DNA of 64,000 nt, from positions 1,251,001 through 1,315,000 of the forward strand of contig NZ_CP115543.1 of assembly GCF_031834615.1 (NCBI RefSeq). The letters are read 5' to 3'. Both the position numbers and the translations under genes were made by a program. The notes beneath the pieces were generated by a model. That model saw only the letters and a program-made list of their open reading frames with translations. It ran no database searches and was not told the DNA's origin. The DNA is from Stenotrophomonas aracearum. Its GTDB lineage: Bacteria > Pseudomonadota > Gammaproteobacteria > Xanthomonadales > Xanthomonadaceae. Below are positions 10,501 through 17,986 of this stretch, in pieces. Position 1 is the first letter of the stretch, and every line of letters begins with the position of its first letter.

Positions 10501-10857
10501 TCAACTTTTGACGCGTCCACCTAACCGCCAGTTGATCGTCACCGTTCTCTGCGCCAGCCCGAACAGAAGCTGGCGCAGATAACCGCCCATTGCACCTGCC
10601 GCCAGGCCGGCCATTGCACGGCGCGCGGGATCAAGCGCTCGCTGGGAGTGGTCCGCAACCCAGGGCAGGGTGGCCAGCAGTTGGCTGCCCAGTAGCAGGG
10701 CCAAAACATCCAGCCCCACCATATCCACGAGCGCAGCCAGCGGCGCCAGCTCGGGATTGCAAGCCAGCAGCAGTACCAGAACCACGGTGGAAACCGCCAG
10801 CACCCGGCGACCGGTCGTGCTGGCGGTAATGCTGCGCAGAAAGGAGGGCAGGGGCAC
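10501..10857 (-). CDS. Hypothetical membrane protein (118 residues)
   Basis: I do not recognise this protein. It has one long or two short hydrophobic segments (VLAVSTVVLVLLLA and VGLDVLALLLGSQLLATLP), then a small-residue-rich segment (RRAMAGLAAGAMGGYL) and a basic C-terminus. It lies tail to tail with the TatA-like micro-protein, with 15 bases between the stop codons. Codon use is GC-rich as in the rest of the window, which supports it being a real gene. No signal for a pathway is visible. Confidence 0.5.
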   Translation of the reverse strand: MPLPSFLRSITASTTGRRVLAVSTVVLVLLLACNPELAPLAALVDMVGLDVLALLLGSQLLATLPWVADHSQRALDPARRAMAGLAAGAMGGYLRQLLFGLAQRTVTINWRLGGRVKS

Positions 10858-10911
10858 GGAGCTTACTCGCGTGGGGTCTGTCTCCGATCATGGGGCCGTC
10901 AGCAGCCGGGT

Positions 10912-11189
10912 TCAACGCCCCCCTGAGGTGGCGTCGGCGATTTTCTGCAACGCGTGGTCCAGGATAAAGGACGCCGCCTTCTGGCGCGGCTGGAACTCCT
11001 TGAACGAGTCCAGGAAGGACTGCACCACCCCCATGCCCAAGTGATCTGCGGCACCTGGTCGATGTATCAGTCGTAGCAGGTGTTGGATGTAACGCGCGCA
11101 GCGCGACCAGGTTGCCGTCGTCGTCGAAGTGGACCAGACCCGTCGGTACAGCGCATGCCTTCATGCGCAAGCCGGTTGATGTTGGGCAT
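10912..11189 (-). pseudogene. Arylsulfatase remnant (N- and C-terminal scraps, frameshifted)
   Basis: On the minus strand an ATG at 11189 opens the peptide MPNINRLAHEGMRCTDG, which matches the substrate-domain start of sulfatases (pattern PNIDRLAxEGxRFTD). A second frame over about 11090-11150 gives HFDDDGNLVALR, like the C-terminal region of arylsulfatases. A third frame over 10912-11040 gives MGVVQSFLDSFKEFQPRQ and KAASFILDHALQKIADA, like the sulfatase C-terminus, and ends in TGA. The catalytic middle with the CxPxR motif is missing. Only about 280 bases remain of a gene that would normally span about 1.6 kb. This reading is based on remembered family patterns and should be treated as probable. 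Confidence 0.6.
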
Positions 11190-11252
11190 GCGGCTTTTCC
11201 GGAGGCGGCCTGAATGGGTTAACGTCTTGGCATGCCTCCGCCAGGACTCGCC

Positions 11253-12257
11253 ATGAAGACTGCAGTTTTCAGTGCTCGCCCCTACGACCGCCATTTTCTG
11301 GAGGCCGCCAACCAGCAGGGAGGTACGGCAGATGCCTTCACGTTTGAGTACTTCGATGTGGGCCTGGACCTGGCGACCGCGACGCTTGCGCAGGATTGCC
11401 AGGCGGTGTGTGTGTTCGTCAACGACCGCCTGGACGCACCGGTGCTACGCGCCCTGCATGCTTTGGGCGTGCGTGCGGTACTGCTGCGCTGTGCGGGCTT
11501 CAACAACGTAGACATCGCAGCAGCGGAGCAGCTGGGCTTGTTCGTCGCGCGCGTGCCGGCGTACTCGCCTGAGGCGGTGGCGGAGCATGCACTGGCGCTG
11601 ATCATGACGCTCAACCGGCATACACATCGGGCCTACAACCGGGTGCGCGAAGGCAACTTCATGCTGGACGGGCTGCTTGGGCGCACCCTGCATGGCAGGA
11701 CCGTGGGCATCGTGGGTACCGGCAAAATCGGCCTGGCCACCGCGCGCATCATGAAGGGCATGGGCTGCACTGTGCTGGGGTTTGATCCATACCGATCGCC
11801 TGCGTTTGCAGAAATTGGTGAAGCGGTGGCGCTGGACGAGCTGCTGACCCGTTCGGACATCGTGTCGCTGCATTGCCCGCTCACGCCGGACACGCATCAC
11901 CTCATCAATGAGGAGTCGCTGGGGCGGATGAAGCCGGGCGCGATGTTGGTGAATACCTCGCGCGGTGGACTGGTGAATACCGATGCGGTGGTGCGCGCAT
12001 TGAAGTCGCGCCACCTCGGCCACCTGGCCATTGATGTGTATGAGCAGGAAAGCGCACTGTTCTTCCAGGACCTCTCTGGGGAGATCATCGACGATGACTT
12101 GTTCCAGCGCCTGATGACGTTCCCGAACGTGCTGGTGACCGGTCACCAGGGGTTCTTCACGGTCGAGGCGCTGCAGGAGATCTGCAGCATCACCTTGGGC
12201 AATCTGTCCGACTTCGCCAATGGGGTGGAGTGCACCAACACGGTGACGGCTGCGTAG
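11253..12257 (+). CDS. ldhA: Fermentative D-lactate dehydrogenase
   Basis: This 334-residue NAD-dependent 2-hydroxyacid dehydrogenase closely resembles E. coli LdhA, which reduces pyruvate to D-lactate. The start MKTAVFSARPYD aligns with the E. coli start, so ATG 11253 was preferred to the ATG at 11232. The Rossmann motif is GIVGTGKIGLA (about residues 153-163). Catalytic residues appear as the Arg in VNTSRGGLVN, the Glu in DVYEQESALFF and the His in TGHQGFFT. The conserved LRCAGFNNVD and RVPAYSPEAVAEHA blocks are present. It is flanked by the sulfatase remnant and the small ParD-like gene, so it stands alone in an accessory stretch and is less GC-rich than core genes here. Confidence 0.93.
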   Translation: MKTAVFSARPYDRHFLEAANQQGGTADAFTFEYFDVGLDLATATLAQDCQAVCVFVNDRLDAPVLRALHALGVRAVLLRCAGFNNVDIAAAEQLGLFVARVPAYSPEAVAEHALALIMTLNRHTHRAYNRVREGNFMLDGLLGRTLHGRTVGIVGTGKIGLATARIMKGMGCTVLGFDPYRSPAFAEIGEAVALDELLTRSDIVSLHCPLTPDTHHLINEESLGRMKPGAMLVNTSRGGLVNTDAVVRALKSRHLGHLAIDVYEQESALFFQDLSGEIIDDDLFQRLMTFPNVLVTGHQGFFTVEALQEICSITLGNLSDFANGVECTNTVTAA

Positions 12258-12275
12258 GCAGCTTTGGACTTCCCG

Positions 12276-12497
12276 TCACTCTTTCGCGTCCTTTTTGCCC
12301 GCCAAGGCGACGTCCAGGCGTGCCTCCAGGCCGGCTTTAACCTGGCCCATGTGATGCGCAGCCTCTTTTCTGGACAAGCCCGGACGGGGATCAGCACGTG
12401 CTACCTGGATGCCTTGGCGCAGAAATTCGGTGTATGCGGCATGTTCGCGAGCCCGCTTGAGAGCGGCGCTGCAATCGGGTCGAGGGCGACGGTTCAT
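12276..12497 (-). CDS. ParD-like small protein (antitoxin or stability-determinant type)
   Basis: This 73-residue protein has a basic start (MNRRPRPD) and a helical body with the segment YTEFLRQGIQVARADPRPGL followed by SRKEAAHHMGQVKAGLEAR. This pattern, a helix, then DDPRP, then a short helix with H..VM.EM, resembles the ParD-like antitoxins annotated as stability determinants, but the match is by eye. An upstream ATG at 12617 would overlap symE by about 68 bases; the ATG at 12497 is preferred. No cognate RelE/ParE toxin is seen next to it; the neighbour upstream is SymE-like. It could be an orphan antitoxin. Confidence 0.5.
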   Translation of the reverse strand: MNRRPRPDCSAALKRAREHAAYTEFLRQGIQVARADPRPGLSRKEAAHHMGQVKAGLEARLDVALAGKKDAKE

Positions 12498-12549
12498 GGG
12501 GTCATCCGAGTAGCCAGTGGCATCCACGTGGTAGTAGGGGGCCGACTGG

Positions 12550-12894
12550 CTAGGCAGCTTTGGCCTCCCGGTCTTCCACGCCGGTGTAGCGGACGACGGG
12601 CTTTTCGGGCTCGCCATTCATGAGCCCAAGGGGCTCGCCGTTCCACAGCGGTGTGATGACGATCCGGCCCTGGAAGGCTTCTATCCGCACCTGCGCGCCG
12701 ACGGTGAAGCCGAAGGTCCGCATCCAGGCGCCGCTCAGGGTGATCAGGGGGAGGGGGCCGAACTTGTCGCGGCAGTGCTCGTCGATCTGCGGCATGGCGC
12801 GGATGTTGTGGGCGTAGCGGGGCCGGTAGCGGGGCAGGAGCGGCAACGGCGGGGTGGGCGGTTCCAGGGGCGAAGGGTCCGGAGCGAGCGTCAT
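12550..12894 (-). CDS. SymE-like toxin family protein
   Basis: This 114-residue protein has a proline-rich N-terminal third and a core of LPLITLSGAWMRTFGFTVGA followed by QVRIEAFQGRIVITPL. The core fits the SymE (AbrB-fold) type I toxin family pattern of P-x-L-x-L-x-G-x-W-L, then AGF-x-x-G, then G-x-L-x-I. In E. coli SymE is SOS-induced, controlled by the antisense RNA SymR, and linked to RNA cleavage or nucleoid effects; whether this homologue is toxic is unknown. A strong ribosome-binding site (GGAGG, seven bases before ATG) is present. Upstream lies a structured region at 12919-13022. Downstream on the same strand is the ParD-like gene. Confidence 0.75.
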   Translation of the reverse strand: MTLAPDPSPLEPPTPPLPLLPRYRPRYAHNIRAMPQIDEHCRDKFGPLPLITLSGAWMRTFGFTVGAQVRIEAFQGRIVITPLWNGEPLGLMNGEPEKPVVRYTGVEDREAKAA

Positions 12895-12918
12895 GTGTTT
12901 GCCTCCATCAAGGGAATG

Positions 12919-13022
12919 GCCCTCGCCGGTTAGGGCGAGGGCGTCGGGAGGTCAAAACCGTGCACAACCAGACGGCGGGCGTATTCCCCCGTGAAGGGTC
13001 TTGTATTAGCCGCCCTCCCGAC
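12919..13022 (-). ncRNA. Structured leader or antisense-RNA candidate upstream of the SymE-like gene
   Basis: Two inverted repeats stand side by side. The first is GCCCTCGCC (12919-12927) with GGCGAGGGC (12934-12942) around a six-base loop. The second is GTCGGGAGG (12943-12951) with CCTCCCGAC (13014-13022) enclosing about 62 bases that contain further short complementary stretches. The larger structure is about 80 nt, close to the size of the SymR antisense RNA, but it lies 49-128 bases upstream of the symE ATG instead of over its start. It could be a 5' leader that folds over the ribosome-binding site or a separate small RNA. The repeats are seen directly; the RNA role is inferred. Confidence 0.45.
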
Positions 13023-13307
13023 ATGGGACATCCACTATTTTTGGTTGTACGGAGTTTTGAGCTCCGGGGCCGACCTTGGGCAGATCTGCCGGATGAGGCA
13101 AAGTGATTGTTTCTGTTGATTTTTCGATTTCGATAGGCTGTGCCTACTGATTGACGTGACTGGCCCGTGCAGCGCGTGGAATGGTGCTTTGGGGTGTGAC
13201 CGTGGGCACAGTTGGGGGCGGCGACAGAGGCGATCGCGTGCGCGCCAGTGGGGGAGGGGGATGTCGGGATGGGCGCGTGGGTGGTCTTGAGTGCGTCGGC
13301 GGTTCCA
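13023..13307. other. Intergenic stretch without a supported gene
   Basis: This stretch starts AT-richer (13030-13140, with several T-runs), which could hold the promoter of the minus-strand SymE-like gene. The rest is G-rich low-complexity sequence. A minus-strand open frame running through it into cyoA has no family similarity and is rejected. Confidence 0.5.
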
Positions 13308-13372
13308 GCCGGGCAGGGCCCGGCTCTACCCGCGGGAGCGACGTGACCCCGTAGCGCCGGGCTCTGCCCGGC
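13308..13372. repeat. Pair of inverted SMAG-type REP units
   Basis: One unit (13308-13329) is in minus orientation and one (13351-13372) in plus orientation. Each has a GTAG head and a GCCGGGC/GCCCGGC stem, with 21 bases between them. Their heads face each other. They sit between the SymE-like gene region and the cyo promoter region. Confidence 0.8.
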
Positions 13373-13406
13373 CGCCGTTGGCGGAATCTCCGCCCGTGAC
13401 GCAGTT

Positions 13407-13475
13407 CATGTCTATACATGTACACGCGACTTTGCCGAATTCGGCAACTGCGCGCGCCGTGCGACAACGTGTCGC
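13407..13475. promoter_or_regulatory. Three palindromes upstream of cyoABCD, candidate operators
   Basis: In order: CATGT-ctat-ACATG (13407-13420), the perfect 16-base palindrome TTGCCGAATTCGGCAA (13432-13447), and GCGACA-acg-TGTCGC (13461-13475). Their centres are about 26-29 bases apart. All lie upstream of the proposed cyo promoter at 13508-13536. No known regulator consensus was matched with confidence. Confidence 0.5.
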
Positions 13476-13507
13476 AGCCATTTCCGGGCTCTTCCTGCGC
13501 CAGATCA

Positions 13508-13536
13508 TTGTCAATGGACTTCTTAAATGGTGCATA
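13508..13536 (+). promoter_or_regulatory. Possible cyo operon promoter
   Basis: TTGTCA (13508-13513) and TGCATA (13531-13536) have 17-base spacing. An AT-rich CATAAAAT follows at 13541-13548 and could be an alternative -10. The leader to the cyoA ATG would be about 110 bases. Confidence 0.45.
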
Positions 13537-13657
13537 ACGGCATAAAATCAGGGGGCTGACATGTACGTCCTCCGTGCCGCCCCCTGGGACCGGTACACCT
13601 GCCTTTGGCTGGCGGGGCGCGCTTGAGATGGCATTCCCTACGCAATTGGATCGACCG

Positions 13658-14719
13658 ATGATTCCGTTGAAACCCCTTGGGCGCTGGTTGCGCCCGGGCC
13701 TGCTGCTGGCGTTGTCCGTGTTCCTGACGGGCTGCAGTTCGGCCATTCTCGACCCGAAGGGCCAGATCGGCCATGACCAGAAGACGCTGCTGATCACGGC
13801 TACCGTGCTCATGCTGCTGGTGGTCGTGCCGGTCATCATCATGACCCTCGCCTTCGCCTGGAAGTACCGTGCCTCGAACACCAAGGCCCGTTACGAGCCG
13901 AAGTGGTCGCATTCCACCGCCATCGAAGTGGTGGTGTGGTCGATCCCCTGCATGATCGTGCTGGTGCTGGCCGTGCTGACCTGGCGCTCCTCGCACTCGC
14001 TCGACCCGTACCGACCGCTCGAGTCGGAGACCAAGCCGGTCGTGATCGAAGCCATTTCGCTGGACTGGAAGTGGTTGTTCATCTATCCGGAAGAGAACAT
14101 CGCGACGGTCAACGAGATCACCTTCCCGGTCGATACCCCGCTGAACTTCAAGATCACGTCCGATTCGGTGATGAATGCGTTCTTCATCCCGCAGCTGGGC
14201 ACGATGATCTACTCGATGACCGGCATGGAGACCAAGCTCCATCTGATCGCCAACGAGATCGGTGAGTTCCCGGGCATGTCCTCGCACTACAGCGGCGCGG
14301 GCTTCAGCAAGATGCACTTCACGGCGCATTCGGTGACCAACGAGCAGTACCAGCAGTGGCTGGCCAAGGTGCGCGCCGAGTCCAGCACGCTGAACAAGGA
14401 AGCGTTCGCCGCCCTGGTGGCCGACCGCAACCACGACTGGCACCCGGTGACCTATTTCGGCAGCAGCGAAGCCGGCCTGTTCGACTGGGTCATCGCCAAG
14501 CACATGGGCAACAACCAGCACTACGGCATGAACCACACGGGCATGTCGCACGGCGCTGCGGGCGAAAGCCACGAAGGCCATGAAATGCCGGCCGGTGACC
14601 ATGAAGGCCACGACGCAGCAATGGCTCCGGCCGGCGCTTCGGCGGCCGACCATGCCGAACACACTGCAGACGAGCACGCCGCCGCCGGTCACGCCGGCCA
14701 CGCGGGCTCGGGAGAATAA
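13658..14719 (+). CDS. cyoA: Cytochrome bo3 ubiquinol oxidase subunit II (lipoprotein)
   Basis: CyoA is the membrane-anchored, quinol-binding subunit II of the proton-pumping bo3 oxidase. From the ATG at 13658 the protein has 353 residues and a lipoprotein signal ending in FLTGC-SS (Cys 26), then two membrane helices and a periplasmic cupredoxin domain ([19 protein letters not shown]-type block). The CuA cysteine motif of cytochrome c oxidases is absent, as expected for a quinol oxidase. Another ATG at 13628 is possible and would add ten residues. The last 65 or so residues are a His-, Met- and Glu-rich tail ([15 protein letters not shown]) longer than in E. coli. It is the first gene of cyoABCD; cyoB begins two bases after its stop. 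Confidence 0.95.
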   Translation: MIPLKPLGRWLRPGLLLALSVFLTGCSSAILDPKGQIGHDQKTLLITATVLMLLVVVPVIIMTLAFAWKYRASNTKARYEPKWSHSTAIEVVVWSIPCMIVLVLAVLTWRSSHSLDPYRPLESETKPVVIEAISLDWKWLFIYPEENIATVNEITFPVDTPLNFKITSDSVMNAFFIPQLGTMIYSMTGMETKLHLIANEIGEFPGMSSHYSGAGFSKMHFTAHSVTNEQYQQWLAKVRAESSTLNKEAFAALVADRNHDWHPVTYFGSSEAGLFDWVIAKHMGNNQHYGMNHTGMSHGAAGESHEGHEMPAGDHEGHDAAMAPAGASAADHAEHTADEHAAAGHAGHAGSGE

Positions 14720-14721
14720 GC

Positions 14722-16725
14722 ATGAATCTGTTGGGTAAACTGACATTCGCTGACATCCCGCACGACCCGATCATCATGACCACGCTGGTAGGCGCGGGCA
14801 TCGGTGGTCTGCTCCTGCTGGCGGTCATCACCAAGTTCAAGCTGTGGGGCTATCTCTGGAAAGAGTGGTTCACCTCGGTCGACCACAAGAAGATCGGCGT
14901 GATGTACCTCATCGTCGCCTTCGTCATGCTGCTGCGCGGCTTTGCCGACGCCATCATGATGCGTGCCCAGCAGGCCATCGCCGCCAATGGCGCCGAAGGC
15001 TTCCTGCCGCCGCACCACTACGACCAGATCTTCACCGCCCACGGCGTGATCATGATCTTCTTCGTGGCGATGCCGCTGATCACCGGCCTGATGAACGTCG
15101 TGGTGCCGCTGCAGATCGGCGCACGCGACGTGGCCTTCCCGTTCGTCAACTCGCTCAGCTTCTGGCTGTTCGTGGCGGGCGCGGGCCTGGTGATGATCTC
15201 GCTGGGTGTTGGCGAGTTCGCGCAGACCGGTTGGCTGGCCTTCCCGCCGTTGTCGGGCAAGGAGTACAGCCCGGGGGTCGGTGTCGACTACTACATCTGG
15301 GGCCTGCAGGTTGCAGGCCTGGGTACGACACTGAGCGGTATCAACTTCTTCATCACCATCCTGAAGATGCGTACCCCGGGCATGAAGCTGATGCACATGC
15401 CGGTGTTCACCTGGACCGCGCTGGTCACCAACGTGCTGATCATCGCCGCGTTCCCGGTGCTGACCGTCACCCTGGTGCTGCTGACCCTGGACCGTTACCT
15501 GGGCACGCACTTCTTCACCAATGACGGTGGCGGCAACGCCATGCTGTACATCAACCTGATCTGGATCTGGGGTCACCCGGAAGTCTACATCCTGGTGCTG
15601 CCGGCCTTCGGCGTGTTCTCGGAAGTGATCGCCACCTACTCGCGCAAGGCGCTGTTCGGTTACAAGGGCATGGTGTACGCCACCGCCTGTATCGGCGTGC
15701 TGTCCTTCATCGTGTGGCTGCACCACTTCTTCACCATGGGCTCGGGTGCCAACGTCAATGCCTTCTTCGGCATCACGACGATGATCATTTCGATCCCGAC
15801 CGGTGTGAAGATCTTCAACTGGCTGTTCACCATGTTCCGCGGTCGCGTGCAGTTCACCACCCCGGTGCTGTGGACGATCGGCTTCATGGTCACCTTCACC
15901 ATCGGCGGCATGACCGGCGTGATGCTGGCCATTCCGGCCATCGACTTCGTGCTGCACAACAGCCTGTTCCTGATCGCGCACTTCCATAACGTGATCATCG
16001 GCGGCGTGGTGTTCGGCATGTTCGCGGGCATCACCTACTGGTGGCCGAAGATGTTTGGCTTCCGCCTCAATGAAACCTGGGGCAAGGCGGCGTTCTGGTG
16101 CTGGTTCATCGGCTTCTATGTGGCCTTCATGCCGCTGTACGTGCTCGGCTTCATGGGCATGACCCGTCGCATGCAGAGCTACCCGAACCCGGAATACCAG
16201 CCGTTCCTGATCGTGGCTGCCTTCGGTGCCGCGATCATCGGCGCTGGCATCCTGTGCCAGATCATCCAGGTGGCCGTGTCGATCCGCGACCGCAAGAAGA
16301 CCGCCGACCTGACCGGCGACCCGTGGGACGCCCGTACGCTGGAGTGGGAAACCTCTTCGCCGCCGTCGTTCTACAACTTCGGTTCGCTGCCCAAGGTCAC
16401 CGAACTGGACGACTTCTGGGAGCGCAAGCAGCGTGGTGAGGCGTGGGAACGCCCGGCGAAGTACACCGACATCCACATGCCGCGCAACACCGGCACCGGT
16501 GTGGTGATCGGCGCCTTCAGCCTGGTGTTCGGCTTCGCGATGATCTGGCACATCTGGTGGCTGGCCATCGTCGGCCTGGTCGGCATGATCGGCACCTTCA
16601 TCTGGCGCACCTTCGACAAGGACGTGGATTACTACGTGCCGGCTGCCGAAGTGGAGCGCATCGAAACTGAGCACCGCCGTCACCTGCAGGCGCAGGGTCT
16701 GGTGAAATCGGAGTTGCAGGCATGA
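14722..16725 (+). CDS. cyoB: Cytochrome bo3 ubiquinol oxidase subunit I
   Basis: This 667-residue catalytic subunit of the quinol oxidase binds low-spin heme b, heme o3 and CuB, reduces O2 to water and pumps protons. About fifteen hydrophobic segments are visible. The heme-copper hallmarks are present: [16 protein letters not shown] with the CuB His cross-linked to Tyr, [10 protein letters not shown] with the two further CuB histidines, and [10 protein letters not shown] with the heme-ligand histidines. Length and order match CyoB. The ATG follows the cyoA stop by two bases, and the stop overlaps the ATG of cyoC (ATGA). Confidence 0.97.
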   Translation: MNLLGKLTFADIPHDPIIMTTLVGAGIGGLLLLAVITKFKLWGYLWKEWFTSVDHKKIGVMYLIVAFVMLLRGFADAIMMRAQQAIAANGAEGFLPPHHYDQIFTAHGVIMIFFVAMPLITGLMNVVVPLQIGARDVAFPFVNSLSFWLFVAGAGLVMISLGVGEFAQTGWLAFPPLSGKEYSPGVGVDYYIWGLQVAGLGTTLSGINFFITILKMRTPGMKLMHMPVFTWTALVTNVLIIAAFPVLTVTLVLLTLDRYLGTHFFTNDGGGNAMLYINLIWIWGHPEVYILVLPAFGVFSEVIATYSRKALFGYKGMVYATACIGVLSFIVWLHHFFTMGSGANVNAFFGITTMIISIPTGVKIFNWLFTMFRGRVQFTTPVLWTIGFMVTFTIGGMTGVMLAIPAIDFVLHNSLFLIAHFHNVIIGGVVFGMFAGITYWWPKMFGFRLNETWGKAAFWCWFIGFYVAFMPLYVLGFMGMTRRMQSYPNPEYQPFLIVAAFGAAIIGAGILCQIIQVAVSIRDRKKTADLTGDPWDARTLEWETSSPPSFYNFGSLPKVTELDDFWERKQRGEAWERPAKYTDIHMPRNTGTGVVIGAFSLVFGFAMIWHIWWLAIVGLVGMIGTFIWRTFDKDVDYYVPAAEVERIETEHRRHLQAQGLVKSELQA

Positions 16726-17363
16726 GCAGCACTATCGCCAACACCGTGAACCACGGGCACGCCGCGCACGCGGCGGCCCATGGCCATGACGACCACGAAC
16801 ACCACGACACCGGCGAGAACACCGTCTTCGGTTTCTGGGTGTACCTGATGAGCGACTGCCTCATCTTCGCCAGCCTGTTCGCGACCTATATCGTGCTGGC
16901 CGGCGGCACCAACGGTGGCCCGGGTCCGAAGGACCTGTTCGACCTGACCTTCGTAGCGTGGGAAACCACGCTGCTGCTGGTGTCCTCGCTGACCTTCGGC
17001 CTGGGCATGATCGCGCTGCACAAGCACAAGGTCGGCCAGATGTACCTGTGGCTGGGCCTGACCTGGCTGCTGGGCTTCGGCTTTATGGTCATGGAAGTGT
17101 GGGAGTTCAACCACCTCATCCATGAGGGCTTCGGTCCGGACCACAGTGCGTTCCTGTCGGCGTTCTTCGCGCTGGTGGGCACCCACGGCCTGCACGTGAG
17201 CGCCGGCCTGCTGTGGCTGCTGATCATGTTCATCCAGATCAAGCAGAACGGCCTGACCCCGACCAACAAGACCCGCATGGCGTGCCTGAGCCTGTTCTGG
17301 CACTTCCTGGACCTGATCTGGATCGGCGTGTTCTCCGTCGTCTACCTGAAGGGAGCGCTGTAA
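16722..17363 (+). CDS. cyoC: Cytochrome bo3 ubiquinol oxidase subunit III
   Basis: This 213-residue heme-copper oxidase subunit III has five hydrophobic segments and the family blocks [17 protein letters not shown] and [17 protein letters not shown]. It does not bind metal but stabilises the oxidase. The N-terminal 30 residues are unusually His-rich ([18 protein letters not shown]). The start ATG overlaps the cyoB stop, and the TAA stop overlaps the ATG of cyoD (TAATG). This overlap suggests tight translational coupling through the operon. Confidence 0.96.
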   Translation: MSSTIANTVNHGHAAHAAAHGHDDHEHHDTGENTVFGFWVYLMSDCLIFASLFATYIVLAGGTNGGPGPKDLFDLTFVAWETTLLLVSSLTFGLGMIALHKHKVGQMYLWLGLTWLLGFGFMVMEVWEFNHLIHEGFGPDHSAFLSAFFALVGTHGLHVSAGLLWLLIMFIQIKQNGLTPTNKTRMACLSLFWHFLDLIWIGVFSVVYLKGAL

Positions 17364-17710
17364 TGGCACATGACAATCACGCACACGACCACGGCCACGG
17401 CGCCGCTGGCGAGAGCCACGGCAGCGTCAAGTCGTACCTGGTCGGTTTCCTGTTGGCGGCGGTGCTCACCATCATCCCGTTCTGGGCCGTGATGAAGGGC
17501 GGCCTGCCGGTGTTCACCACCGGTGTGATCATCATCGTGGCCGCGATCCTGCAGATCTTCGTGCACCTGGTGTTCTTCCTGCACCTGAACCGCTCGTCGG
17601 AACAGCGCTGGAACGTCAGTGCGGCGGCCTTCACCGTCGTGGTGATCGGCATCATCGTCGCCGGCACGCTGTGGGTCATGCACAACATGAACATGCACAT
17701 GATGCATTGA
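17363..17710 (+). CDS. cyoD: Cytochrome bo3 ubiquinol oxidase subunit IV
   Basis: This small 115-residue subunit has three membrane helices and the family block FVHLVFFLHLNRSSEQRWN. The N-terminus is His-rich ([13 protein letters not shown]), and the C-terminus ends in MHNMNMHMMH. The start is the ATG overlapping the cyoC stop; a frame extending upstream lies inside cyoC and is rejected. It is the last gene of the operon, followed by an intrinsic terminator. The heme O synthase gene cyoE is not next to it, so it must lie elsewhere. Confidence 0.95.
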   Translation: MAHDNHAHDHGHGAAGESHGSVKSYLVGFLLAAVLTIIPFWAVMKGGLPVFTTGVIIIVAAILQIFVHLVFFLHLNRSSEQRWNVSAAAFTVVVIGIIVAGTLWVMHNMNMHMMH

Positions 17711-17734
17711 CATCTTCGGATGTCGCGCAAGCAG

Positions 17735-17765
17735 AAAGGCCGCCCGGAAGGGCGGCCTTTTTGTG
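17735..17765 (+). terminator. Intrinsic terminator of the cyo operon
   Basis: The perfect 11-bp stem AAAGGCCGCCC/GGGCGGCCTTT has a GGAA loop and is followed by TTTTTGTG. It begins 24 bases after the cyoD stop. Confidence 0.92.
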
Positions 17766-17812
17766 TGTCGTGAATCGGTCGGCGGATATCCGCGTTGTGG
17801 GATGGCGATCAT

Positions 17813-17959
17813 CGGTAGGGTCGGTTCCCAAACGACCGCCGATGACGGTGCAACGTTCTTTAACGCGTGACCTCCAGGCGAAGGCGCGTTTCCGTCACAG
17901 GTCATGCGTTACCGGACGTTGACGGGGTATCGGCGGTCGTTTGGGAACCGACCCTACCG
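17813..17959. repeat. Composite nested palindrome with two 31-bp perfect arms
   Basis: The outer arms (17813-17843 and 17929-17959) are exact inverted copies of 31 bases. Each contains a GTAG head and a GGTCGGTT/AACGACC-type hairpin, so each resembles a REP unit. An inner pair, TAACGCGTGACCT (17861-17873) and AGGTCATGCGTTA (17899-17911), is inverted with one mismatch. The element sits between the convergent ends of cyoD and the GGDEF-EAL gene. Confidence 0.85.
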
Positions 17960-17986
17960 GTCAGCGCATCCCGCCATTTCCATGCA

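Noticed and set aside
13628..13657. Alternative cyoA start at 13628
   Set aside because: It is possible, but the ATG at 13658 gives a more standard lipoprotein signal; the choice is left open in the entry.
13144..13884. Minus-strand frame across the cyo promoter region
   Set aside because: It crosses REP units, promoter palindromes and cyoA, and gives a low-complexity Pro/Arg-rich product without similarity.
14689..16683. Long open frame of over 600 codons on the minus strand opposite cyoB
   Set aside because: It mirrors the codon pattern of a certain gene in GC-rich DNA and has no family similarity. The same holds for long antisense frames opposite the M61 peptidase, ffh and katG genes.
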